Assembly (NCBI RefSeq): GCF_022458985.1
Contig: NC_061772.1
Coordinates: 9,662,001-9,726,000, forward strand
Source of the DNA: Mugil cephalus
Taxonomy: Eukaryota > Chordata > Actinopteri > Mugiliformes > Mugilidae
DNA: 64,000 nucleotides
Direction: 5' to 3'
The notes beneath the pieces were generated by a model, which did not search any database, was not told where the DNA came from, and saw only the letters and a program-made list of their open reading frames with translations. This document shows, in pieces, positions 1-35,402 of this stretch (its first letter is position 1; the number at the start of each line of letters is the position of its first letter). Made by a program: the position numbers and the translations under genes.

Positions 1-3000
1 GTTCAAAGCGATTTCACTGAAATGCCACAGTCCACAGAGGCGTCAGTGTGAGAAAGCAAGGCCTACAGCTACACGTAGCATTTCCGTTCACAACGAGATC
101 AGACAAAATCCGAACGCGACTCGATGACAGTTAACCATTCATTTTGACCGATGATCCCAGCTGTGAGGATGCAGGCCTCCCTCTCTCTTTGACCGACCGT
201 CTGGCTTACGATTATCCACACATGTACGACCCGATCTGATCCAGCCGTGTTCATTTACTTGCGTTTTCTTGTTTGAAATCTTCCCGTTTGATATCACTCC
301 AGTGTGAAGGCTCGGTCCGATGCTCAAAACAAGAGCATCTCTGGAATAACTCCTACAATGAAAAACTGGAATCTCAAGAAAGCAACATCCTTGTATCAAA
401 GAAATACATCTTACATTTGTGCTTATTTTAAGAAAACTTTTGTCAAGCAAAAAAAGCTTAAGCCACTGGCAATCTTTTTTTCCTTAATCCAAGATGATTT
501 GATTGAATATATGAATGTTTTGCTTCTTTCCAGTAATGCTGTTTTTGCTGTGTGGAGACTCGGATTAAAGATCAAACTCAAGAAGCTGATTTCTTTAGCT
601 TTCTCTTCCTAGATTTGTGCTAGAAATAAATAACACCCTTATATCACTTCAGGTGACATCCTGTGCAGTTAAGCCCACATTCAGCTTCAAGCAGTACTCC
701 TAACCAGCCACCATAAATAAAACAGCTGTGTGGGAATGCAGGACATGTAAACGCTAAAATAAACTTGAGCTGGCATGAATTATTGGCCTTTAGAAGCAAG
801 CTGATCTAAAGTGCTGCTCTTTCACAATTGGACTGTACTGATTTCCTGCCATCTTCTGCTGGGGTCCAGAGTGACGCAAGTGCGATGACCAGTGGCCTTG
901 CGCAGAGCGGTGTGGTGTATCATACAGCTTTTCCAATAAATCAGGCTGCCTGCTAACCTTTCTCGAGCGGCAGCAGAGGCAAACCTTCATCTGCCATCAG
1001 CCTCCACCAAACACAGACAGGAGGGAGAGACACAAAAGAACACGAGCTGAACAAAGATACATAGAGATACATAGAGATACTGGAGGGAAACGTGGAGGTA
1101 GCTCAGAACATACAGTCACAATATTTCCCAGTAGCACCAAGCTAGACATGGGATGATGCAAAGCAGATGGTCCGTGATACTAATTAGAAGCTCGTACGCG
1201 TTTCCTATCATTACATGTACGTGTTGTCGAAGGGCTGCGTGCTTTGTTTACAGCAGCGGAGGAGATGAACAGCAGACCTTTTGACTGTTTGCAAGATCTG
1301 ACAGAAACAGACTTAAAGTGCCCTGCGGGTAAATTATAGCAAGGAAAGATGAGACAATGCAATGGATGCTCTTTCACTCCGACAACGATTGCCAGTGCTA
1401 ATATAGTTTTAATTAGTTGACAAGACTCTTCCTGCCCTTTTCGCATTTTCATTTCTCTTCCGTAATGCTGAACAGAAGTCACACCGTCGCACTCGTCAAA
1501 ACAACGCGCCAGAGAACGCCCAAGAAGGACTGCGTTACATAAGCGACGCTTTCATTCCCCGACACATTTTCAGTCTTTTAAGTTGAACATTTTCTCATCA
1601 AGACAAATGTTTGCGACCAAACGCAATTAAAGATCTATGTGGGTGCTACACTCAGGCACTTACATCTCAAGCCCTCTTGACGTGCTTACCCACAGCATAA
1701 TTAACTGTTGTACAGTAAATCTCTGCGGTGACGTCAAATCAACAAAATCTGTGTACTCCTGAAAACATGGAGGTCACAGACAGGTCGTAAGACCAAGGGT
1801 GAGTCACGTTGCTGCTCTGAAAAGGCTAATCTAGATGGAAGGGAAATATAACAGCAACACAATGTGCACACGTAGAACAATTAACGAAACACGTCACTGG
1901 ATGCACGTTATGGGTGAAAACCCTTGACTACACTGCAGATAGGAAATGGCTTTCAACCTTGGTTCTTCCTCCAATGAATTCCTAAGCAGGAAGTGATGAC
2001 TGGAAACAGCTCACGGATAGTGTCTAATACAGAGAGGTCTATGAGGTTAACCTATGTCAAAGCCGAGCTGTCAAGTCACAAACAACGCTCGGGCTGTGGT
2101 TCAAGGAGTAAACAGAAATGACGTCAAAAGAGGTCACAGGATTGTAGGAGGAGCGATGATGCCTCTGCTTAGCTCGCTCCGCTGCGTGTCCTCGAGCTGC
2201 CGCTCAGCATAATTTCAACCGCTGTTAATAAGAAAGCAATAAACCCGACAAGCGATTCTGCAAGATAATTAAAATCAATCTATAAAAAGGCATCTCTGCT
2301 GTTAAAATGACTCGAGACAAAAACACTGGCTCAGCATCTTCCACCGCTCTGACTGCTGAGAGGTCTGCTGGGAGGGGGTGGGGGGTGTCATTGTGGCACA
2401 AAAATTGGAGTTGCCTTAGTAACCACATGTTGTACTGGTTCCAGGCATTAAGAGATTTAGCGATGAGTCTGAACAGTGCTGGGCAACAGCAGAGGTGGAT
2501 GTTTTTCATTCATTCACAGCATATACTGAATGTTTGCTTGTTAGTTTATTTAACGTGGCAAACTGATTTTTTTCCTTTGTTTTAATAACTATGCAAGTAT
2601 AAAATAAAACAATCAATATTGGCACTTTAAGTATTGTGGAATGTTGCACATGCGAAAAGTGATTTTTGAAAAATGAACTTCTCTCTGGTGGAGAGACTAT
2701 GTAATGACAACATGATATAGATCATATAGATTCTTGTTACTTTTATACTAGGAAGTATTCAGACACAGTGACTCTTTGCAAACATTGTGTTATAGTTTTA
2801 AGGGTAAAGCTACAGGTAAAGTATTCAGGGCTTTGTAGAAACCCTGGAAACAATTAAAACGTTGAGGTTTATTGGATCTCTCCACTGGCCACTAACAGGT
2901 TGGGTTTTTTTCTTTTTTTCCTCAGATCAGAGAATCCGTTTTTCTCCTGTAAATGATATTTGGCAACACTAAGCGAGCAGTCATATGCCGTTTTCTCAAG

Positions 3001-5416
3001 AGTGTTTTCAGTCCAACTGCTCTGCGCTAAAGGCCTGATTGATGGAGGGCTGCTGAAATGACCATCTTCCCATCCTTGTAGAAGAGTTCTTATGCTCTAT
3101 TAGTGCAGTAAAGAGGTGGGTGGGTTCTTAGTCATCTCCCCGAACAAGGCCCATTATTGCTTGGTTACTTAGTTTGGCTAGACGGACAGCTATATTCTCT
3201 CCTTTCCATTGTTCGTGGGAACACTAAGTTCTAATAATGGGTTTATACAAATTGCGCTGCTCTCCAACGATGCACAGATCAGGGTAAGGGTAATTGTGGA
3301 GGTCTACGCCGTTCCTCGGGCCTGTGTAGCTTTGTTTTCACCCGCACAAGCAGTGGTGTCCTACTAGTATCTATTATGGTAATCACATTTTGCAACTTTG
3401 CCACAGCTGTGAACAGAAATGTTGCCCAACCCAGAGGGAATGTGAGACCACAGACCACAATAAAAACTAAATCAGTGGCACACTTGAATGAATGCATCTG
3501 ATGAAGGAAAAGCAGGATTTTCTTATGGCACCAACAGGCAAAAAAGGGACTTCAGGGCTTCGCGGCCGATTCCGGATCCATTTAACGGGGTTGGTATCTG
3601 TGTCAAGACCTATGCAGCGCATCGGAATCAGTGCGCCCCATTCACTGAATAATGCATCTCATTAAAGATCCATAAAGGTCCGTGGAAGGAGGAGATTTAG
3701 GAAAAGCCAAATGATGTTCAAATCACACATAACTCAGACGGGCTGATTCATGAAGAGAGTTCTGGGATGATCTCCGTGTGGCTGAGGATGGTCATTTTGT
3801 GTTTCGCCGGGTTATTTTGGTTGTGTGAAGGTTTTGGTGTGTAGTAAATGCACAGCAGCTAAGAAGGAGACATTATGACTTTATGTATTATATAAACTGA
3901 GCCTTTGATTGATTGGTGCGTTGCTCACTGGAGATCCAAAATGAGTCAATCAATGAAATGCTCTTGTATACTCAAATTTATCATGAAATCATCATGACTT
4001 TTCTTGGAGCCGAAGGATCTTCTAGTGACACTGCCAAAAGAAAATATATGATCTATTGTAAACAACCAAGCAGTGGAAAAGACTGCTCAAGACTCTTCAT
4101 GAAGGCCTGCAGTCCCAGGCCACAGTGTCTTGCCCGTAGAATGTGACGTAGGCGAACACCAAAGGCAGTCCTATGTTTCTGTCACCAATAATATACTGTA
4201 CAGCTCAGGTGCTGCTGCGCTCCTGTGTTTAAGAATGGATGTGCTGACTGTGAGACGGGGGAGGAGGAGGAGGAGGGAGAAGGAGGAGACTCTGCTACTG
4301 TAGCAGTGCATCAGCAGAGGTGAGACTACAGCCACTACATCACAGTTTGCAGACTGGAGGAGGCTGAGAGAGAGCAGCACCTGCACAGAGCATCTTGTTC
4401 TGCAGCTCTGCTCCCAAGCCATCTGTAGTGAAGCAATGTAAATAATCACGTGAGGGAGGGGGGAAAAAACGCATGTCGGTGCAGGTGAATTAGTGCACAT
4501 GCAGAGACCGGATGTGTTTTGCAGTCACTGTTGTTGTCTGAAGGGCAGCTAAGTCGGCCAGTCTTACCCCAGCTGCCTCTCAGCCGCCAGAGACAAGCAG
4601 ACCTCCAGTGGGCAACAGTATGTGTGTCATTAGTGCTGACCCAGATGCTCTGAAACACTGACTGTCCTGTGACTGCGCTGCATTCCCAGAATAACCCCCT
4701 GCAGCCCATTACAGACGAGAATAATGTTTAAACACGCTCTGTCGTGGAAATGCAACCCAAATGAAATGCAAGCAGAGGGGGGAAAAAAACGGAAAAGTGG
4801 AGTTGGACCGGGAGACAATGCTGAGAATGAGACGCAGAGACTCTGTGTTCTGTGCAGTGCAATCTGATCAGTGAGACAAAGGAGTTGCTGCTCAGGTGGA
4901 AAGATGTGAGAGAGTTACATCACATAAGAGCAAGAGCAAGAGCAGCCCTCAGCGGCGCAGAATCAACACAATCTCTCAAATAACATGTCAAGTCGGTGCG
5001 GTCAGTAAAAGAGGCTCCATGCCGGGTACACAGCCTTTTGGGCATTTTCCACTCGCAGCGATTTCAGTGGCTGCCACAGCACACTCAAAGACCATATAAA
5101 TGCGGTGATCGCACATGGTTGACGGGTAGAAGTTTACATTTCCTAAAAATGCTTTAACAAGCTATTCATCCGAGCACAGCTCCATCCACACAGCTCGCGA
5201 ACCACGCACCCAGGAGCGGGCTACAAAACGACGCCGTGTAAAACAAAAGATCTGTATTCTACCTTGCGTTTTATTTTTTATTTATTTTTTTTCCTTTCCC
5301 CCTCGACACATACACTAGATGCCACACGCACTGCAGCCCAGACGCGTAAGAGGTTAACGCAACAAACCAGCATGTGTGTCAGTGTGCGGAACCACATAGC
5401 CCGGCGGTGTGCTTAC
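1..5416 (-). other. Probable intron 1 of a kiaa1549l-like gene
   Basis: No convincing coding exon is visible on either strand. Short open frames here lack conserved protein character. The stretch lies just downstream, on the minus strand, of a signal-peptide exon that ends in a donor at 5416, so it is best read as intron. It contains GA-rich low-complexity sequence (about 4255-4290), a short tandem repeat near 1056-1080, and two segments of unusually mixed, non-repetitive composition (about 2985-3220 and 3520-3710) that look like conserved non-coding DNA. The assignment rests on gene order and is an inference. Confidence 0.4.
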
Positions 5417-5642
5417 CCTCTGCGGCCAAAGCGCACCGGACGAGAAGTAAAAGCGCTGCCACAGACAGCAGACAGTTCGCAAGCATCCCCGCTGATCCGG
5501 CTCGCGACCCGGTCCTCAAAAACCTCCCCTCTCCTCCGGCATCCGTCCTCCGAGGCGAGCCCCCACCGGGCTCCGCTCCGCCGGCTCCCACCACCACCAC
5601 CTCGGGGTGACCTGTCCTCCCACTCCTCAAACCGGGAGCCAT
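5417..5642 (-). CDS. First coding exon with signal peptide, probably kiaa1549l (partial gene)
   Basis: The minus-strand frame opens with Met at 5642, and a second Met lies at 5486. From the second Met the peptide reads MLANCLLSVAALLLLV and then RCALAAEG, a textbook signal peptide with a short n-region, a leucine-rich core and a small-residue cleavage site. The exon stops at a strong donor (GG then GTAAGC, G at 5416), leaving phase 1, which is common just after signal peptides. The surrounding 5.4-5.85 kb is rich in CpG, as expected of a vertebrate promoter. In mammals the gene beyond HIPK3 on this side, in the same orientation, is KIAA1549L, a membrane protein. The rest of the gene lies outside the window, so identity is inferred from synteny and not from a sequence match. 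Either Met could be the start. Confidence 0.45.
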
Positions 5643-5860
5643 ATCCAGTGGATAAGTTGCTGAAGTTTCGCTCGTAAATAATACATCGGATCAATCCTCG
5701 CGTGTGAACGGGGATCACGGCCGTCCCGCGGTCTCGTCGTGTGTCCAGGGCTGGATGGGAGGGAAGCGGCGTTGAAGGGAAACTAAGAAATGCGCCCTAC
5801 CGCTCCGCTGCGCTCGGTCCACCCATCATCACCGTGTGGCGCAGGGCGGCGCGCACACTT
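5418..5860. promoter_or_regulatory. CpG-island-like promoter region
   Basis: GC- and CpG-dense sequence stands out sharply from the AT-rich flanks. It overlaps the signal-peptide exon and extends upstream of it on the minus strand, so it probably holds the 5' UTR and promoter of that gene. No TATA element was recognised. GC content was judged by eye. Confidence 0.5.
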
Positions 5861-6957
5861 TTCCAAAGGTTCTAGACATTTAGCTGCTGGCGGCAAAACT
5901 GTCTCATTCAGACCTGCACCAGGCGGATGGAACGCGCAAAGACGTGCTCAGGTTAAATGCACTGCTGTACATCGGATTTTTTTTCCCGAGATGTTTTCTT
6001 AAGACAGCCACCCTCCTGGTCAAAACGAGCAAATTAAGCCCTGTGTTAATTGTCTGGAGAAAGTGTGAGCCGAGCAGTCCGCAAGACGACCTCTGCCGGG
6101 TGTGTGTGGAAGATCTGACAACACAATATAAATCAGGTTTATTTTGAGTCTGGCCTAGCTCACTAACGTTGCAGCGAAATATTTAAAATTGCACAGGTCA
6201 TTATAGCACTAACAGGCAGAGTATGTATTGGTCTCTTCAGAGGGCTACTGTATTCGTTGCCTGAATATCTAATGGTGCGGATGCAACAGTGGCTGCAGTA
6301 CCTCTACTTCTCCAGAAGATGTCAGCACAGACCTAGAAAAGACAACAGTTTAAATTTGAGGTACTACTCCCCCCTTCCCCTGTAATTGTGACACGCCAAG
6401 AAACTTAAAGTCACTAAACGAACTCCACCGAACACCCTAATTGTAAACAAATGTGCGTTTAAGCCACACTACTTTATAATACCAACTCATTTATGAATAA
6501 TAATAATAATAATACATATGAAACCCAGTAAAGATGCTCAGTTTTCCAAAGTCCATTTAGTAACCGCTCTGCTTTCCACTGTCACCTTCGCTGATAGAGT
6601 TAGGTCCAGGTTTCACACTCAGCTACTAATTTTTCTTTCTTAACTTGTGTTAGACCATGAAAGAAGTGACCAACTGACAGAAATATGATTAATTAAATAA
6701 TTTAACAAGCAAAACGCCATCCCATCTATTGCTTCCTGCTTCTCATATGTGAGTAACATCTGTTTATTGATCTGAATGAAGACAAATTATCCAGAAATGT
6801 GAAGTCCAGACCATTTTATACTTAAGTGTTCTTGATTAACCAAAAGAATTCAGAAACAAATCCCATGTGCCGCACCTCAGTGATGTTAATAAATATATTT
6901 TACTGTGCATGATGGAAAAACAGACAAAAGACAGAAAGAAGTGCATCAATAGATTTT
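5861..6957. other. Intergenic gap between the kiaa1549l-like promoter and the hipk3 3' end
   Basis: AT-rich sequence with an AAT microsatellite at about 6496-6514. No gene-like feature is visible. An alternative AATAAA for the minus strand lies at 6763-6768. Confidence 0.4.
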
Positions 6958-6963
6958 TTTAAT
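6958..6963 (-). terminator. hipk3: Candidate hipk3 polyadenylation signal (ATTAAA)
   Basis: On the minus strand the common variant ATTAAA is followed within about 15-45 bases by a strongly U/GU-rich stretch (CTGTCTTTTGTCTGTTTTTCC region), as expected of a downstream element. This would give a 3' UTR of about 4.5 kb. A second candidate, AATAAA at 6763-6768, lies further on. Confidence 0.45.
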
Positions 6964-8340
6964 TCAAAGTGAATCTTAACAATAATACACCATAAAGTCT
7001 TATTTTGACACTCACCAAAAGAGTCACCTGGAAAACCCGCTTAATGTGACAAAGTAGAGAAGGCTTGGTCACACCTAAATCACTGAGAACTAGAGAGGAA
7101 ACACTATCGCAAACTGTAAAGAGACATCACATCCATAGAGTTAGTTTTCCCAGTCCTCATACTGTAAATATTGCACAGTGCAATTGCTACATGGCAAACT
7201 AGTGTAGCACAAAAAGAAAAGCAAATGGAACAAAAACAGAAAAACAAAACAAAACAAAAAAAATAAAAATAAACAAAGCCACAAAAAATCTACAGGTATT
7301 AAAACAGTAACAGTTCGGATTTCATAATCAAGTCTAATTGACAAGCAATCTAAACAGATGGTTCCATAACTTGCAGTGTGAATTAACTCTGAAATCGATA
7401 CAGGTGACCACAAAATAAGAGCTTGAGTAAAACAAATCTCATTAAATCAAATCAAAGAGTTACACAGTTGCACATTTAGACTAATACAGACCCTGAATTA
7501 AGATCTCTAAAGGATAATACCGCAGCAGAGGATTTTTTTTTATCCGATATCAAACTCATAACTGTAATAGTAGCAGTTTTACAAATGACTGTTTTATCTG
7601 TTAAATGTTACATGAATCCTCACAAAGAAAGAAAAAGGTCATCCATAAACCATGGCGTAAATCACGTGGAACAACTAAAAACAGTTTTCTCTCCTCTTGC
7701 ATCCATTCTTTTCCTAAACAAGCATGGGAGAGTTTATGCAGGCGCATTGCTGGTGAATACCTTTGAGGGAATCAAAACACAGATTACATTTCACATGCTT
7801 ATTACAGGGGGACTATGTCAAGCACTAATCTGCCAAGTTCATGCCTTGTCGTCATAAGCTTTCTTTCCAAAGGTGATATTCGTCGAGTATGGTCAGTAAA
7901 GTGTACAGGTAAGAAAAAAAAAAAAAAAAGCCGTTAACACATACAGCCATATAGGTGCTTAAATGTAGAGTATTACACTCATGACCGACAGAGAAACGAC
8001 AATACCCTCCTCCGCAGTCCACAGAGCCAACATCCAGATACACTATGCCTGGACATGAAGCAAGGCTCTTCTGATTTTACAAAAACGCCAGCACTGTCGA
8101 CTGTACTCTGGGTACTCCCACTAAAGACTCGACTTGCTCCGAGCAGGAGGAGTGAAGCAACGTAGGTGTACATGCAAGGTTAATGTAAAGCATGGAGATT
8201 ATCTAAGAACACTTGGTGGTGCAATGACCGCACAATGTAAAGTATTGCATCTGCTGTTCAGCCAGAGTGACTATCCAAAAGATCTGTGAGTGTCATATCA
8301 TTCAAAGTGTGTGTGTGTGTGTTTTATCGTGGAGAGGCGT

Positions 8341-8379
8341 CGGTGGCGGATATCAGAAACAAGAGGGGCACCGCCACCG
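8341..8379 (-). other. GC-rich stem-loop in the hipk3 3' UTR
   Basis: CGGTGGCGG at 8341-8349 is the exact reverse complement of 8371-8379. This gives a 9-bp GC stem with a 21-base loop inside otherwise AT-rich UTR. Confidence 0.45.
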
Positions 8380-9780
8380 CCATGCTGTGGGTCTACAAGC
8401 TGATCAGAGAAGTTCAATTTCCCTGCAATGACACTGTGATGACGTCCTTTCTTTTCTCTCTCTTTTTTTTTTTTTGTTTTTATCTGTATTAATTCTTAGT
8501 TGTGCGACTGTTGAAAGTCTATTAACAACTGGATTCTATGTCGTCCTCCTCAAATTTACGACGAGGAAATCACCATTGCGAATTCCCACTTTCTGAATCT
8601 CAAGGCACATACGCAGTGCTGCTCACACTGTCTCAATTTCAATAAAGGACACATAACAATGGCCACTGCTTTGCACTGACAGAACATCGTTTCGATATGA
8701 GACACTCATAAAGGGGAGAGCGATCCGAACACAAGGCAGTTCAGGACATCGAACTGTGACAGCGATATCCTAGCCAGTTATAACATTGAACAGATAAAAG
8801 GGTTGCAATAAATATTCGCTTAAATCAATTTAACAGTAAAACAAGTTGTAAAGCGTTACTTTGGAACAGAAACGGCGGGCTAAGTTTATTTCGTGCAGTC
8901 TAAATCACCCAAGCCCGTACAAGCCTCACTACCTGTATGAGTGCTGAGTGTGTTTGTGATTGACTGGTGGATTTTTTTTTTTGTAATTTTTTTTTTTTTT
9001 TTTGTAATTTTTCTCCCGGCATCTCACAGTGCTCCTCGCAACTCACTCACTACAGAGTACTGGTAGCATACCGTATACGTTCGTTGAAAAAGTTAAATCA
9101 ATCCTGCAAGCTACAGCTTTAGATGTGTACAAAACGTCAATATGAAAACATACAAAAATTAAGTTACATCGATACATCATTTATATGCAGTGACGAGCCC
9201 GAAAGGTTAATAAGGATAAAATACTGATGCAAAAACACGCACCCCGAGAAACAACAAATGCAACTAATGTTCATCATCAGCAATACAGTAGTTACAATGA
9301 CACTCCAAATATGAAACGCAAAAAACACACAAATCAAAACCACTTCTATTTCAGATAATTAGGGACCTATACAAAAATAGCAATGCTAGGCTTAAACTCA
9401 GAGAGAAATCACCTAATTTCACAGCTATCGAAGTGGCAATCATCATATAGCAGCTTATCTATGATACATTCAAGAAAGAAATGATACGACTTATTAATTG
9501 CCCAATAAGCTAGACAAAACCTCGGCTGTTTTTTTACTTTTTCTTTTCTGTTATTATTATTATTTTTTTTAAATACAAGCTTTTTGTTTTTAATTGAACC
9601 TCATTTTACAACTACAGTATAACTGAGGTCTATGCAAACAGAATAGCTACCTTGCTCAAGAAATGAATTACAGTCTTTGGTGCTGCACAAGCAACTTCAT
9701 TTGAAAATAAAAGACGAAAAAAAAAATTACACACGTAACTAGTAAAATGAACAGAGAAAAATGCACACGCAGCATATCTA

Positions 9781-9841
9781 CACACACGCACACACACACA
9801 CACACACACACACGCACATATATATATATATATATATATAT
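9781..9841. repeat. Compound (CA)n(TA)n microsatellite
   Basis: An alternating CA tract with a few CG interruptions runs directly into a TA tract, inside the hipk3 3' UTR. Confidence 0.9.
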
Positions 9842-11434
9842 AGACTGGTGCTACCATCGTATATATATGTATATATCCTCCCTGACGGAATGTATAAAAT
9901 AAGCAGTTGACACCGATAAGCCTTAAGCCTTTAACAAATGGTATAATGTAAAGGGAAAAAGTTAACTTTGTCACACATGCATAAATGAGAGAATTGCACA
10001 CAATTAACTCACACCTTATCAAGCATCTGTACTAAATAGTCTAGCTCTATAATATATGTCCATATATGTGTGTATATCAAATACTGCATGGTTTGCTCAG
10101 GCTTAGAAGATTCCATACCGTGACTTAATTTGCATTTTTTCCTTACCTAATCAAAGCCATGCCCACCACACTTCTAAACATCTAAAAAAAAAAAAAAATT
10201 TAAAAAAAAAGTGAAAACACTCAAAACGAAAAATACGAAGACAAAAAAGAAAAATAATCAACGACTATTTAGATTGTATTGCAGTTTCAAACAGTACAAA
10301 TACTGTTAGTAGTAAGAGTTTCACTAAATAGAAAGTGATTATCAAATATTAAGCAATACTCAGTACTTGCACTTTGTACACTAGTTCATTCGGGAACAGG
10401 AGAATGAAAAGAAACAAAACGTTTTTTTAATGAGACAGCAGGCATTCGCAACAGCAAAGCATGCTGTTCTTGTTGAAAGAACAGAAAAGTAACTCACTAC
10501 ACACTGAAATATACACCGACTCCGAAAAATAAGCACCGCTATCCGCGATACATCACATCCATGCAGGCTATGCATGGACATATACACATGTGCATATATA
10601 TACTCACACATAGGATGCATCGACTGATTGGAATTTCAAGTGCTGCAGTCCAGTACATTAATATTCATGTATATAGTCATATATAAGTAGTAACATTAAC
10701 AACCTCAAATATGTAAGGCACTATGGCTGGGGACAGTTATACAATGCAGCGAGTCTTGTGACACAAACAATAAGAGCAACGTCTATGCATCTTTCCGTTT
10801 ACATTTTTGCTCATGCAAGACCACATGCAGCGTGAGGAACAACCCTATTTAAATCGGTTAATTCACTTGACATTGCTAACACCAAAAGACACCGAAAAGG
10901 TACAAATACTTCAAACGCAGTACGACGTACACCGTGGACAACATGTGCATCTGTCAATCTAGAGCTAGAGACTGGGATGGCTTTACAAATATGGATGTGT
11001 CTTGCACACGTAAGAAGGCAATATAGAAAAATAGCTGGGATCAGGGGTGCAAAGTCTAACTATTTAACAACACCCCAATTATTTACCTGTCTTGAGGAGT
11101 ATTCGTAGAAGATCCAATGCAAAGGTATATCAAATGTGCAAAACACATTAAGTGTGAGTTTAACTACTCAGTCATTCTTTCATTCAATCATTCATACGTT
11201 ATTTCCTTCTTAATTTTTGCCAAATCTTCCCCACCATTGGACTTTTTTTTTTTTATTATTTAAAGCTTGAAGTTCAATTACACCCAAGTCTACATGATTC
11301 AAAAAATAGCTTGCTTTCTCTGTGGTTGTGCCATGGTTTTGAGAAATGAAAAACCATGTTTGTGGTTTAAGATTTATTTTCGCCCTGCTCACTTAGCCCT
11401 CAGGTGGCATAAAGGGTACCTCGGGCAGCCAAGC

Positions 11435-34807
<23,373 letters not shown>

Positions 34808-35355
34808 TCATGTGCCATTTTACCATGTTTCAATACTTGGCGCCATTTTTTTTAAAAGTAGACAAGCAAGAACATATCGTGTCCACGGTGTTTCCCTGTC
34901 TTTTGTTTGCTCGACCTCAAGGTAACTTTAAGGTACTCAGATTCCAAAATACACAGTAACGCCGCCCATACCATTCTGTCATTTTAACTACTCATGTGTG
35001 ATGACATCACAACTTGCATTTCTCCACCATCATTCATTCTCGCTTCGCCACAGCTGCATACGTCAAATGGATCCCAGAAACAGGAGTAGAGCACATCAGA
35101 CCACCTTCTTCATCCTGTCCTATCCACCATAATCCAACCAACACCTCCACACAGCAGATGACTAACTTCTCAAAGGTTTGCCTGACCTTTTCCTGCCATT
35201 TCCATGCATCCTACTGCAGGTCTCTAGGCAACCAATGGAGAGGGAGAGAGGACGAGAGACAGACAAACGGAGAAAAATAAAGTCACAAAGCATCATTAGG
35301 CCCACGTGTCCAATTACCCAAGACATGGTTTATTCTTCTCTCTTCCCCCATTGTC

Positions 35356-35402
35356 TGTGTGTGTGTGTGTGTATGTGTGTGTGTGTGTGTGTGCGTGTGT
35401 GT
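35356..35402. repeat. (GT)n microsatellite
   Basis: GT repeats with two interruptions, about 0.6 kb upstream of hipk3 exon 2 within intron 1. Confidence 0.9.

Larger units (their letters stand above)
6964..11434 (-). other. hipk3: hipk3 long 3' UTR
   Basis: AT-rich, non-coding sequence runs from the hipk3 stop codon to the candidate poly(A) signal. No other exon or promoter is recognisable. It contains a CA/TA microsatellite (9781-9841), several T-tracts (for example 8973-9003) and one GC-rich island at about 8325-8425 with a perfect inverted repeat. Mammalian HIPK3 also has a multi-kilobase 3' UTR. The exact end and any alternative poly(A) sites are not established. Confidence 0.55.

Noticed and set aside
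9630..10022. Minus-strand frame of 130 codons
   Set aside because: It runs through the CA/TA microsatellite, which makes Tyr-Ile and Cys-Val repeats, and lies in the hipk3 3' UTR.
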